The position numbers were made by a program, and so were the translations under genes. The notes below the pieces were generated by a model, which was given only the letters and a program-made list of their open reading frames with translations, did not search any database and was not told the origin of the DNA. 36,510 nt of DNA from Alphaproteobacteria bacterium (lineage in GTDB: Bacteria; Pseudomonadota; Alphaproteobacteria; Sphingomonadales; Sphingomonadaceae), in NCBI GenBank assembly GCA_019239415.1, contig JAFAZW010000068.1, positions 1 through 36,510 on the forward strand. The letters run 5' to 3'. Positions 7,944 through 16,162 of this stretch are shown piece by piece. Numbering within the stretch: the first letter of the stretch is position 1; the number at the start of each line of letters is the position of its first letter.

Positions 7944-10181
7944 ATGAAGAAGGGCTGGCGGATCGGAGCGGCGGCGGCGCTGCTGGCGGGCAGTGCGGCG
8001 CAGGCGGCGCTGCCGCAGGACCAGAAGGCGCACGAGGCCGCGCTCGACGCCGGCATCAGCAGCGCCGACCAGATGGCCTGGCTGAAGACGATGACGTCGG
8101 CGCCGAACAATGTCGGCTCGCCTCACGACAAGGCCAATGCCGAGTTCATCCTCGCCCGCTTCCGGGAATTCGGCTGGGACGCCCATCTCGAAAGCTTCCA
8201 GGTCCTCTACCCGACGCCGATCTCGACGACCGTCGAGATGGTGGCGCCGGAGCGGGTACGGCTCGGCGGGCAGGAGCCGCCGGTGCCGGGCGACGCCACG
8301 TCGTCGAACACCGCCACCGCCCTCCCGCCTTACGTCGCCTATCAGGGCGACGGCGACGTCACGGCGCCATTGGTCTACGTCAATTACGGCATGCCGGCCG
8401 ACTATGACGCGCTCGCCCGTCGCGGCATCGACGTCAAAGGCAAGATCGTCATCGCCCGCTACGGCGTCGGCTGGCGCGGGCTCAAGCCCAAGCTCGCGCA
8501 GGATCACGGCGCGATCGGCTGCATCATCTATTCCGACCCCGCCGACGACGGCTACGGCTCCGGCGATCCCTATCCCAAGGGCCCGACCCGGCCCCCCCGG
8601 GGAGTCCAGCGGGGATCCGTCCAGGAACTGCCGATCCGCCCGGGGGACCCGCTGACACCGGACGTCGGGGCGACGGCGGATGCCAGGCGGCTGACCCGCG
8701 CCGAGGCCGAGACGATCCTGAGAATCCCCGTGTTACCAATGAGTTACGGCGACGCTCAGCAGCTCCTCGCCCGGCTGGACGGGCCGGTGGCGCCGGGCAG
8801 CTGGCGCGGCGGACTCCCGATCACCTACCATTTCGGCGGGACCGGGGCGGTCCGGGTCCACCTCGCCGTCAAGTCAGACTGGTCGATGAAGACCATCTAC
8901 GACGTCATCGCCATGCTGCCGGGCAGCCGCTACCCCGACCAATGGGTGATCCGCGGCAACCACCATGACGGCTGGGTGTTCGGCGCCGAGGACCCGCTCT
9001 CCGGCAACGTCGCCATGCTGTCCGAAGCGAAGGGCCTGGGCGCGCTCTACAAGTCCGGCTGGCGGCCGGCGCGGACCATCGTCTACGCGAGCTGGGACGG
9101 CGAGGAGCCGGGCCTGCTCGGCTCGACCGAATGGGCCGAGGCGCACCAGGCCGAATTGAAGCGCAAGGCCGTCATCTACATCAACACCGACGGCAACGGC
9201 CGCGGCAATCTCGAGGCGCAGGGCAGCCACGCCTTCCAGCACCTCGTCAACGCCGTCGCCGGCGACGTGCGCGATCCGGAAAGCGGCGCGACCGGCGCCC
9301 AGCGGCTCCGCGCCAAGGTGCTGAGCCGCGCCTACGAATATGGCGACCGGGACGAGGAAGTGGGGGCCGCGGAAGGCGGCCAGGACGTGCCGATCGGCCC
9401 GCTCGGGTCGGGCTCCGACTATACCGCCTTCATGCACCATCTCGGCATCCCCTCGCTCAACATCGGCTATGGCGGCGAGGCGGAGAGCGGCGGCGTCTAT
9501 CACTCGATCTACGACAGCTACGACCATTTCACCCGCTTCGACGATCCGGGGCTGAAATACGGCGCCGCGCTGGCGCAGACGGTGGGGCGGCTCGTCCTCA
9601 GGATCGCCGACGCCGACACCGTGCCCTATCGCTTCGCCGACTTCGCCAACACCGTCGACCGCTACCTGCACGAGGTGAAGACGCTCGCGGAGAATCGCCG
9701 CACCCAGGATCGCCTCCGCGAGCGGATGATGCGCGCCGGAGACTTCAAGGTCGCGATGGACCCCCTGAAGCCGGTCGGTCCGCCCGAGGCGGTCGCTCCG
9801 ACTCCCTATGTGGAGCTGGCCGTTCTGGAGAACGCCGTCGACCGGCTGAAGGCGAGCGCCAACGCCTATGACGCGGCTTATGCCGACAAATCGTCGGGTC
9901 TGACGGCGGAGCGGCGCGACCGGCTGAACGGGATGCTGCGCGACATCGACCAGCTGCTGCTGGCGCCGCAGGGCCTGCCCTTCCGCCCCTGGTACCGCAA
10001 CCTCGTCACCGCGCCGGGCCGCTTCACCGGCTATGGCGCCAAGACCTTGCCGGGCGTGCGCGAGGCGATCGAGGAGCGCCGCTTCGCCGACGCGGCGACC
10101 TACGCCAAGCTCACCGCCGCCGCGCTTGACGCCTATTCCGCCCGCCTCGACGCGGCGCGGCGCCTGCTGGAGGAAAAATGA
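7944..10181 (+). CDS. Secreted M28 metallopeptidase, glutamate carboxypeptidase II-like
   Basis: A 745-aa exported zinc peptidase. Signal peptide in residues 1-22 (AAAALLAGSAAQAA). A PA-domain insert (about 120-290, KGKIVIARYG, GAIGCIIYSDP) lies in the peptidase domain. Zinc and catalytic residues: GNHHDGWVFGAEDP (His and bridging Asp), the SWDGEEPGLLGSTEW pair of Glu, NTDGN (Asp) and VYHSIYD (His). A C-terminal TfR-like dimerisation domain follows (about 600-745). This is the full GCPII/NAALADase architecture. The last codons overlap the start of the SDR gene (ATGA). Confidence 0.95.
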   Translation: MKKGWRIGAAAALLAGSAAQAALPQDQKAHEAALDAGISSADQMAWLKTMTSAPNNVGSPHDKANAEFILARFREFGWDAHLESFQVLYPTPISTTVEMVAPERVRLGGQEPPVPGDATSSNTATALPPYVAYQGDGDVTAPLVYVNYGMPADYDALARRGIDVKGKIVIARYGVGWRGLKPKLAQDHGAIGCIIYSDPADDGYGSGDPYPKGPTRPPRGVQRGSVQELPIRPGDPLTPDVGATADARRLTRAEAETILRIPVLPMSYGDAQQLLARLDGPVAPGSWRGGLPITYHFGGTGAVRVHLAVKSDWSMKTIYDVIAMLPGSRYPDQWVIRGNHHDGWVFGAEDPLSGNVAMLSEAKGLGALYKSGWRPARTIVYASWDGEEPGLLGSTEWAEAHQAELKRKAVIYINTDGNGRGNLEAQGSHAFQHLVNAVAGDVRDPESGATGAQRLRAKVLSRAYEYGDRDEEVGAAEGGQDVPIGPLGSGSDYTAFMHHLGIPSLNIGYGGEAESGGVYHSIYDSYDHFTRFDDPGLKYGAALAQTVGRLVLRIADADTVPYRFADFANTVDRYLHEVKTLAENRRTQDRLRERMMRAGDFKVAMDPLKPVGPPEAVAPTPYVELAVLENAVDRLKASANAYDAAYADKSSGLTAERRDRLNGMLRDIDQLLLAPQGLPFRPWYRNLVTAPGRFTGYGAKTLPGVREAIEERRFADAATYAKLTAAALDAYSARLDAARRLLEEK

Positions 10182-10930
10182 CGCAGAAGACCGTCTTCAT
10201 CACCGGCGCCACCGCCGGCATCGGCGCCGCGACCGCCCGCCGCTTCGCCCGGGAGGGATGGAAGGTGATCGGCACCGGGCGTCGGAGCGAACGGCTGGAG
10301 GGACTCGCCGGCGAATTGGTCGGGGCCTTCCATCCGGTCCGGCTGGACATGCGCAGCGTCCCGGACATCGCGGCGGCGGTGAACGGCCTGCCGGAGGGCT
10401 TTCGGGACGTCGACCTGCTCATCAACAATGCCGGCCTGGCGCCGCCGCTCGACACGGTCCAGGACTCGGCGCTCGAGCCGTCGCTGCAGGCGATCGAGAC
10501 CAACGTCACCGGCCTCGTCGCGCTGACCCGCAAGCTCCTCCCCGGTCTCATCGAACGGCGCGGCGCGGTGATCAACCTGAGCTCGGTCGCGGCGAGCTAT
10601 CCCTATCGCGGCGGCGCGGTCTACGGCGGCACCAAGGCCTTCGTCCGTCAATTCTCGCTGGACCTGCGGGCCGACCTCCACGGCACCGGCGTCCGCGTCA
10701 CCTCGATCGAGCCGGGGATGATCGAGACCGAATTCACCCTCGTCCGCAACGGCGGCGACCAAGCGGCGTCCGACGCCCTCTACGCCGGCATGAACCCGAT
10801 GACGGCGGAGGACACCGCCGACATCCTCTACTGGGTCGCCACCCTCCCCCCCCACGTCAATGTGAATGCGCTGGAGCTGATGCCCACCAACCAGAGCTTC
10901 GCCGGCTTCGCGGTGGCGCGGGAGGGGTAG
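10178..10930 (+). CDS. SDR-family NAD(P)-dependent oxidoreductase (YdfG-like)
   Basis: A 250-aa classical short-chain dehydrogenase. The cofactor motif is FITGATAGIGAATAR (residues 6-20), the structural motif LLINNAGLAPP, and the catalytic Ser and Tyr-Lys are in INLSSVAASYPY and VYGGTKAF. The nearby NTGR-like Arg cluster (GTGRRSERL) suggests NADP(H). The overall pattern (SIEPGMIETEFTLVR) is that of YdfG-type 3-hydroxy acid/serine dehydrogenases. Translationally coupled to the M28 peptidase gene by an ATGA overlap. Confidence 0.93.
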   Translation: MTQKTVFITGATAGIGAATARRFAREGWKVIGTGRRSERLEGLAGELVGAFHPVRLDMRSVPDIAAAVNGLPEGFRDVDLLINNAGLAPPLDTVQDSALEPSLQAIETNVTGLVALTRKLLPGLIERRGAVINLSSVAASYPYRGGAVYGGTKAFVRQFSLDLRADLHGTGVRVTSIEPGMIETEFTLVRNGGDQAASDALYAGMNPMTAEDTADILYWVATLPPHVNVNALELMPTNQSFAGFAVAREG

Positions 10931-10938
10931 GAAGGCCG

Positions 10939-11001
10939 GGGACACGTACTTCCACCCGCCGGCGCGAATGATCGGGCTTCGGCGCGTGAAAGTACGTGTC
11001 A
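10939..11001. repeat. REP-like inverted repeat with GACACGTAC ends
   Basis: The arms GACACGTACTTCCAC (10941-10955) and GTGAAAGTACGTGTC (10986-11000) are inverted copies with one mismatch. The centre holds CCGGCGCGAAT. A second member in opposite orientation lies at 35895-35961 with the same ends and the same CCGGCGCGAAT core. This look is typical of REP elements mobilised by TnpA-REP (RAYT) transposases, though no such gene is in the window. Confidence 0.7.
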
Positions 11002-11050
11002 CCTCGCCCCGCCTTGACCCGCACCGCTCCCCGGTGCTTAGCGCCACCCC

Positions 11051-11509
11051 ATGACCTCCATCGACTCCCGCCTCGCCGAGCTCGGCATCGTGCTTCCCGA
11101 AGCCGCCGCGCCGGTCGCCGCTTATGTGCCGACCGTGCAGGCCGGCAACCTCCTCCACGTCTCCGGCCAGGTGTCGATGGAGAATGGCGAGCGGATGACC
11201 GGCCGGCTCGGCGAGGACCGCGATCTCGACTATGGCAAGCGGGCGGCGCGGGCGTGCGGGCTGATGATCCTCGCCCAGCTCAGGAAGGCGCTCGGCAGCC
11301 TCGACCGGGTCGAGCGGATCGTGAAGCTCGGCGTGTTCGTGAACAGCGCCCCTTCCTTCACCGAGCAGCCGCAGGTCGCCAACGGGGCGTCGGAGCTGAT
11401 GGTCGAGGTATTCGGCGAGGCCGGCCGCCACGCCAGGAGCGCGGTCGGCGTGCCGGTCCTTCCGCTCGGCGTCGCCGTCGAGATCGATGCCGTCGTCGCC
11501 ATCAAATGA
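11051..11509 (+). CDS. RidA/YjgF-family protein (cytoplasmic)
   Basis: A 152-aa protein of the RidA (YjgF/YER057c/UK114) family, which hydrolyses reactive enamine/imine intermediates. The pattern AYVPTVQAGNLLHVSGQV, then NALGSL-type (KALGSLDRVERIVKL) and the C-terminal GVPVLPLGVAVEIDAVV fits the longer YjgH-like subgroup. It has no signal peptide, unlike the second RidA at 17735-18217. A hairpin begins 2 bases after its stop. Confidence 0.9.
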   Translation: MTSIDSRLAELGIVLPEAAAPVAAYVPTVQAGNLLHVSGQVSMENGERMTGRLGEDRDLDYGKRAARACGLMILAQLRKALGSLDRVERIVKLGVFVNSAPSFTEQPQVANGASELMVEVFGEAGRHARSAVGVPVLPLGVAVEIDAVVAIK

Positions 11510-11510
11510 T

Positions 11511-11535
11511 CCCACGAAAGTGGTACTTTCGTGGG
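11511..11535. promoter_or_regulatory. Perfect 11-bp hairpin covering the start of the GDPD gene
   Basis: CCCACGAAAGT (11511-11521) and ACTTTCGTGGG (11525-11535) pair perfectly around a GGT loop. There is no T tract, so it is a poor intrinsic terminator. The right arm includes the GTG start (11531) of the next gene and occupies its ribosome-binding region. Confidence 0.65.
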
Positions 11536-12250
11536 TACCCTGAAGCAGGCTGAGCTCAAGGCGCTCGGCGCCCGGCCCTTCGCCCACCGCGGCCTCCATG
11601 GAGGCGGCATCGCCGAGAACAGCCTCGCCGCGTTTCGCGCGGCTGTGGCGGCCGGGTTCGGCGTCGAGCTCGACGTCCAGCTGAGCCGTGACGGCGAGGC
11701 GATCGTGTTCCACGATGACGAGCTGGACCGGCTTACCGAGGCCACGGGCGCTGTGGCGGAGCGAAGCGCTGCCGAGCTCGGCCGGATCCGCCTGCGCGGC
11801 AGCGACGAGGCGATACCGACGCTGACCGACGCGCTGGGCGTCATCGCCGGCGCGCCCCTGCTCATCGAGCTGAAGGCGCCGGACCGGCATGTGCGGCCTT
11901 TGTGCGGGGCTGTCGCGCGCGCGCTCGCTCCCTACATCGGCGAGGTGGGCGTGATGTCGTTCAATCCGGAGGTGGCCCGCCGGTTTCGCGGCGCCGGGCG
12001 GCTGCGCGGCCTCATCGTCAGCGAGCAGGGCAAGGGCAAGTGGCGCGGGCGGATCGAACGCAACCTCGCGCTGTGGCGGGCGCGACCGGACTTCCTCGCC
12101 TACGACATTCGCGACCTCCCCTCGGACACCGCCGCGCTCGCCCGCTTCGGGGGCAAGGCCGTCTACACCTGGACGGTCCGCACCACGGAGGAGCGCGCCC
12201 GCGCCGCCGAGCATGCCGACCAGATCATCTTCGAGGCGATGCCGGCGTGA
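11531..12250 (+). CDS. Glycerophosphodiester phosphodiesterase
   Basis: A 239-aa GDPD-family TIM-barrel enzyme that cuts glycerophosphodiesters to glycerol-3-phosphate and alcohol. Motifs: FAHRGLHGGGIAENSLAAF (catalytic His and Glu), VELDVQLSRDGEAIVFHDD (metal ligands, second His), LLIELKAP, and the C-terminal YTWTVRT. The only plausible start is the GTG at 11531, which lies inside a perfect hairpin and has no visible Shine-Dalgarno. The stop overlaps the next GTG. Confidence 0.92.
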   Translation: MGTLKQAELKALGARPFAHRGLHGGGIAENSLAAFRAAVAAGFGVELDVQLSRDGEAIVFHDDELDRLTEATGAVAERSAAELGRIRLRGSDEAIPTLTDALGVIAGAPLLIELKAPDRHVRPLCGAVARALAPYIGEVGVMSFNPEVARRFRGAGRLRGLIVSEQGKGKWRGRIERNLALWRARPDFLAYDIRDLPSDTAALARFGGKAVYTWTVRTTEERARAAEHADQIIFEAMPA

Positions 12251-13377
12251 GCGAGCTGGTCGCGCGCATTGCGAGGGGCGTCGCCGCCTTCGAAGCGGCC
12301 GAATGGGACGCCTGCGCCGGCCTCGACAATCCCTTCACCACCCACGCCTTTCTCTCGGCGCTGGAGGAATCGGGGAGCGCCACCGCCCGCGCCGGCTGGC
12401 AGCCGGTGCCGATCGCCATCGACGGGCCGGACGGCCGCCCCGCCGCCGTCATGGCCGCCTACGTGAAAAGCCACAGCCAGGGCGAATATGTCTTCGACCA
12501 TGGCTGGGCGGCGGCGTGGGAGCGGGCCGGCGGCGATTATTATCCCAAGCTCCAGATCGCGGTGCCGTTCACGCCGGTGCCGGGGCGGCGGCTCCTCACC
12601 GATCGTCCGGAGCTGGCGCTCGGCCTGCTCCGCGCCGCCGAGGCAGTCGTCGCGCAGAACGGCCTCTCCTCGGCGCACGCCACGTTCGTCGCGCCGGAGG
12701 AGGTGCCGCTGTTCGAGCGCGCCGGCTGGCTGATCCGCGCCGACAACCAGTTCCACTGGCACAATGACGGCTACGAAGGCTTCGACGACTTCCTCGCCGC
12801 CCTCTCTTCGCGCAAGCGCAAGACGATCCGCAAGGAACGGGCGTCGGCGCTGGAGGGACTGACGGTCGAGCACGTCACCGGCGACGCCATCACCGAGGCG
12901 CATTGGGATGCCTTCTGGGCCTTCTACCAGGACACCGGCGCGCGCAAATGGGGCCGGCCCTACCTCACCCGCCGCTTCTTCTCGCTGCTCGGCGAGCGGA
13001 TGGCGAAGCGGGTGCTGCTGATCTTCGCGCTTCACGACGGTCGCCCGATCGCCGGCGCGCTCAACATGATCGGCGCCGACACCCTCTACGGCCGCTACTG
13101 GGGCGCGGTTGCCGAGGTGCCGCACCTCCATTTCGAGATCTGCTACTACCAGGCGATCGAAGCCGCGATCGCCCGCGGCCTCGCCCGGGTCGAAGCCGGG
13201 GCGCAGGGCGCGCACAAGCTGGCGCGCGGCTACCGGCCGGTGCCGACCTTCTCCGCCCACCACATCCCCGATCCGAACTTCCGCCGCGCCGTCGCCGACT
13301 TCCTCGCCCGCGAGCGCGAGGCCGTGGTGGACGAGATCGAAGCGCTCGACGCCATGACGCCGTTCCGCAAGGGGTAG
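12247..13377 (+). CDS. GNAT-like acyltransferase of the COG3146 (DUF482) type
   Basis: A 376-aa protein starting at a GTG that overlaps the GDPD stop (GTGA). It shows NPFTTHAFLSALEESGS, YVKSHSQGEYVFDHGWA, the KRKTIRKERA box, and the C-terminal RVEAGAQGAHKLARGYRPVP. This order is typical of the DUF482/COG3146 family, distant relatives of FemAB/GNAT acyltransferases annotated as peptidogalycan biosynthesis proteins. The substrate is unknown. Coupled with the GDPD gene. Confidence 0.88.
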   Translation: MSELVARIARGVAAFEAAEWDACAGLDNPFTTHAFLSALEESGSATARAGWQPVPIAIDGPDGRPAAVMAAYVKSHSQGEYVFDHGWAAAWERAGGDYYPKLQIAVPFTPVPGRRLLTDRPELALGLLRAAEAVVAQNGLSSAHATFVAPEEVPLFERAGWLIRADNQFHWHNDGYEGFDDFLAALSSRKRKTIRKERASALEGLTVEHVTGDAITEAHWDAFWAFYQDTGARKWGRPYLTRRFFSLLGERMAKRVLLIFALHDGRPIAGALNMIGADTLYGRYWGAVAEVPHLHFEICYYQAIEAAIARGLARVEAGAQGAHKLARGYRPVPTFSAHHIPDPNFRRAVADFLAREREAVVDEIEALDAMTPFRKG

Positions 13378-13401
13378 GCGGACGGGGAGCCGCGTCTCCT
13401 C

Positions 13402-13510
13402 AACCCTGTCCCCAGCGGGGAGAAGTCAGGGAGAGGGGGCCCAGCGTCAGAGGCTGCGCACCGACTCAGAACCCCCTCACCCTAACCCTCTCCCCCTCGG
13501 GGAGAAGGGA
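13402..13510. repeat. Paired CCCTCTCCCC-type REP elements
   Basis: Two elements face each other in the 211-base gap between genes. The left one reads ACCCTGTCCCCAGCGGGGAG and continues to GAGGGGGCCCAGCGTC. The right one has CCCCCTCACCCTAACCCTCT and ends CCCCTCGGGGAGAAGGG. The left unit closely resembles the one at 26551-26600, including the GAGGGGGC-CAGCGTC tail. Confidence 0.65.
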
Positions 13511-13588
13511 TGTGGATGGCGACCGCCAAACGGCTTCACCTGCCCGAAAGCTTCCCATAAGAGGTCTCCGAACCAGGGAGGTCTCGCG

Positions 13589-15670
13589 ATGCTGAAGCAG
13601 GTCTGCGCCGGATTGCTGGCGGTTTTCGCCTTCTCGGCCGCTCCCGCCGCCGCCCCAACCGGCCCGTCGCGCAGCTTCGAGGCGCGGGACCTGTTCAGCC
13701 TCGAGGCGGCGGCGGACCCCGAGATCAGCCCCGACGGCAGCCGCATCGCCTATGTCCGGCGCTCCGGCGACATCATGACCGACCGGATGCGGCCGACCAT
13801 CTGGATCGTCGACACGCGCACCGGCGAGCAGGCGCCGCTCGTCGCCGGTCCCGGCGCGCACTCGCAGCCGCGCTGGTCGCCGGACGGCAGGCGGCTCGCC
13901 TACATCTCGACCGGCGAGGGCGGCGGCGCCCAGCTGTTCGTCAAATGGCTGGAGACGGGCCAGTCGGTGCGGATCACCGGCCTGCCGACGACGCCGGAGG
14001 ATGTCGCTTGGTCGCCGGATGGCCGGCAGATCGCCTATGTCATGCACGTGCCGGGCGAGGCGCTGCGGCTCGGCTCGCTGCCGGACCGGCCCGAAGGCGC
14101 CCAATGGGCGCCGCCGCTCGAGGTGCACAGCGCCGTCACCTACCGTACCGACGAGGAAGGCTATCTGAAGCCCGGCTTCAGCCACATCTTCCTCGTCCCC
14201 GCCGACGGCGGGCCGCCGCGGCAGCTGAGCTTCGGCGCCGTCAACGACAACGGTCCGCTGAGCTGGACTCCCGACGGGCGGACCATCGTCTTCTCCGCCA
14301 ACCGCAACGCGGACTGGGAGCGCAACCCCGTCAACAGCGAGGTCTATGCGCTCGACGTCGCGAGCGGCACGATCGCGGCGCTGACGACGCGGCAGGGGCC
14401 GGACGCCGAGCCCAAGGTGTCGCCGGACGGACGCCTCATCGCCTTCACCGGCTTCGACGACCGGCAGCTCGGCTATCAGAACGCCTTGCTCTACGTGATG
14501 GACCGCGACGGGAAGAACCGCCGTACCCTCACCGGCTCGCTCGACCGCAGCGTCTCGAGCCCCGTCTGGGCCGCCGACGGCCGCGCGATCTTCGTCAACT
14601 ATGACGATCACGGGGTCCGCAAGGTGGCGCGGGTCGGCCTCGACGGCACGATCCGCACCGTCGCGGAGAACCTCGCCGGCGCCGGCCTCGACCGGCCTTA
14701 TACCGGCGGCAGCTTCACCGTGGCGCGGGACGGCAGCGTCGCGGCCGCGGTCGGGGCGTGGAACCGCCCGCCGGACGTGGCGCTCGCCCGCGCCGGCGCC
14801 ACCCGCCTGTTGACCCACCTCAACGCCGACCTGCTCGACAACAAGGCGCTGGGCAGCGTGCGGAAGATCGCCGTCACCGCGTTCGACCAGCGGCCGATCG
14901 ACGCCTGGCTCACCCTGCCGCCCGGGTGGCGCGAGGGGCAAAGGGTGCCGCTCATCCTCGAAATCCATGGCGGCCCCTTTTCCGCCTATGGGCCGTGGTT
15001 CTCGACCGACAACCAGCTTTACGCCGCCGCCGGCTTCGCCGTGCTCTCGACCAATCCGCGGGGCTCGACCTCCTACGGCGAGGATTTCGCGAACCAGATC
15101 CACCACGCCTATCCCGGGCGCGACTATGACGACCTGATGGCGGCCGTCGATGCGGCGATCGCGCAAGGATTCGCCGATCCCAACCGGCTGTTCGTCACCG
15201 GCGGCTCGGGCGGCGGCGTGCTGACCGCCTGGATCGTCGGCAAGACCGACCGGTTCAAGGCCGCCGCGGCGCAGAAGCCGGTGATCGACTGGGCGAGCTT
15301 CGCCCTCACGTCCGACGCGCCGGGGTTCTTCTCGCGCTACTGGTTCGGCAAATATCCTTGGGAAGATCCGCAGGCCTATTGGGCGCGCTCGCCGCTGTCG
15401 CTGGTGGGGAACGTGAAGACGCCGACCCTGGTGGTGGTGGGCTCGGAGGATTACCGCACGCCGGTCAGCGAGGCCGAGCAATATTATACCGCGCTGCAGA
15501 TCCGCGGCGTGCCGACGGCTCTGGTCAAGGTGCCGGGCGCCAGCCACGGCGGCATTGCGGCGCGGCCGAGCCAGGCGGGCGCGAAGGCCGGCGCGATCGT
15601 CGCCTGGTTCCGGAAATATGAGAACGGGCTGCCGGCGGCGGGGCCGATGGCTGGAATTCCGGGAAATTGA
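13589..15670 (+). CDS. Secreted S9-family peptidase (acylaminoacyl/dipeptidyl-peptidase type)
   Basis: A 693-aa enzyme with signal peptide (LLAVFAFSAAPAAA). A WD40-like beta-propeller with repeated SPDG blades (PEISPDGSRIAYV, PRWSPDGRRLAYI, AWSPDGRQIAYV, LSWTPDGRTIVF, PKVSPDGRLIAF) spans about 40-430. In the catalytic domain the nucleophile is in VTGGSGGGVLT, the Asp in VGSEDYRTPV and the His in PGASHGGI. Probably a periplasmic oligopeptide-processing enzyme. It is a monocistron bounded by REP elements on both sides. Confidence 0.94.
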   Translation: MLKQVCAGLLAVFAFSAAPAAAPTGPSRSFEARDLFSLEAAADPEISPDGSRIAYVRRSGDIMTDRMRPTIWIVDTRTGEQAPLVAGPGAHSQPRWSPDGRRLAYISTGEGGGAQLFVKWLETGQSVRITGLPTTPEDVAWSPDGRQIAYVMHVPGEALRLGSLPDRPEGAQWAPPLEVHSAVTYRTDEEGYLKPGFSHIFLVPADGGPPRQLSFGAVNDNGPLSWTPDGRTIVFSANRNADWERNPVNSEVYALDVASGTIAALTTRQGPDAEPKVSPDGRLIAFTGFDDRQLGYQNALLYVMDRDGKNRRTLTGSLDRSVSSPVWAADGRAIFVNYDDHGVRKVARVGLDGTIRTVAENLAGAGLDRPYTGGSFTVARDGSVAAAVGAWNRPPDVALARAGATRLLTHLNADLLDNKALGSVRKIAVTAFDQRPIDAWLTLPPGWREGQRVPLILEIHGGPFSAYGPWFSTDNQLYAAAGFAVLSTNPRGSTSYGEDFANQIHHAYPGRDYDDLMAAVDAAIAQGFADPNRLFVTGGSGGGVLTAWIVGKTDRFKAAAAQKPVIDWASFALTSDAPGFFSRYWFGKYPWEDPQAYWARSPLSLVGNVKTPTLVVVGSEDYRTPVSEAEQYYTALQIRGVPTALVKVPGASHGGIAARPSQAGAKAGAIVAWFRKYENGLPAAGPMAGIPGN

Positions 15671-15671
15671 T

Positions 15672-15755
15672 CGTCATCCCGGCGGAAGCCGGGATCTCCA
15701 CGAGACCCGCGCCGAGCCCTTCCGAGGAGAGATCCCGGCTTTCGCCGGGATGACG
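15672..15755. repeat. Inverted pair of CGTCATCCCGGC REP elements
   Basis: Two 27-base arms (15672-15698 and 15729-15755) are inverted copies with one mismatch. Each also forms its own hairpin (CCCGGC-GGAA-GCCGGG). They lie between convergent genes, where such elements commonly sit. Confidence 0.75.
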
Positions 15756-15771
15756 GAGGCGGTCGCCGTGC

Positions 15772-16071
15772 TTACGCCGCGCGTCGCATCCCCGTCTCGG
15801 CGAGCCACGCCCGCGCCTGGCGCTGGGCTTCGGCGATCTCGCGGGCGCTCATTTCCTCGGCGATCTCGGCCCGGCACATCTGACCGGGCGCGCTGCCGTT
15901 GAGCGCGGCGAGGTTGAACCATTTGTGCGCCTCGACGAGATCGACCTCCATGCCGTGGGTGCCGGTCGAATAGGCGATGCCGAGCTCGTAGAGCGCGTTG
16001 GCGTCGCCCGCGGCGGCGTCCATGAGATAGCTTTCCAGCAGGAAAGCGGCGGATTTCAGGCTGTTCCCCAT
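15772..16071 (-). CDS. Short Sel1-repeat-like protein
   Basis: A 99-aa protein. It contains one recognisable Sel1-type helical repeat (ALYELGIAYSTGTHGMEVDL then VEAHKWFNLAALNGS), followed by a helical tail with conserved EMSAREIAEAQRQARAWLA. Sel1 repeats mediate protein contacts. The start chosen is the ATG at 16069-16071 (MGNSLKSAAF), preceded by AGGGGC; the longer frame to 16131 adds an unlikely leader. It has no signal peptide, so it is presumably cytosolic. Confidence 0.8.
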   Translation of the reverse strand: MGNSLKSAAFLLESYLMDAAAGDANALYELGIAYSTGTHGMEVDLVEAHKWFNLAALNGSAPGQMCRAEIAEEMSAREIAEAQRQARAWLAETGMRRAA

Positions 16072-16162
16072 GTCACGTGCCCCTGTTGAGGACCTTCGAT
16101 GGGGAGAGATTGCGGCGGCGGTTCCCAACAAATGGTTAACGCCGCGGTGACCATCTTCTTCG

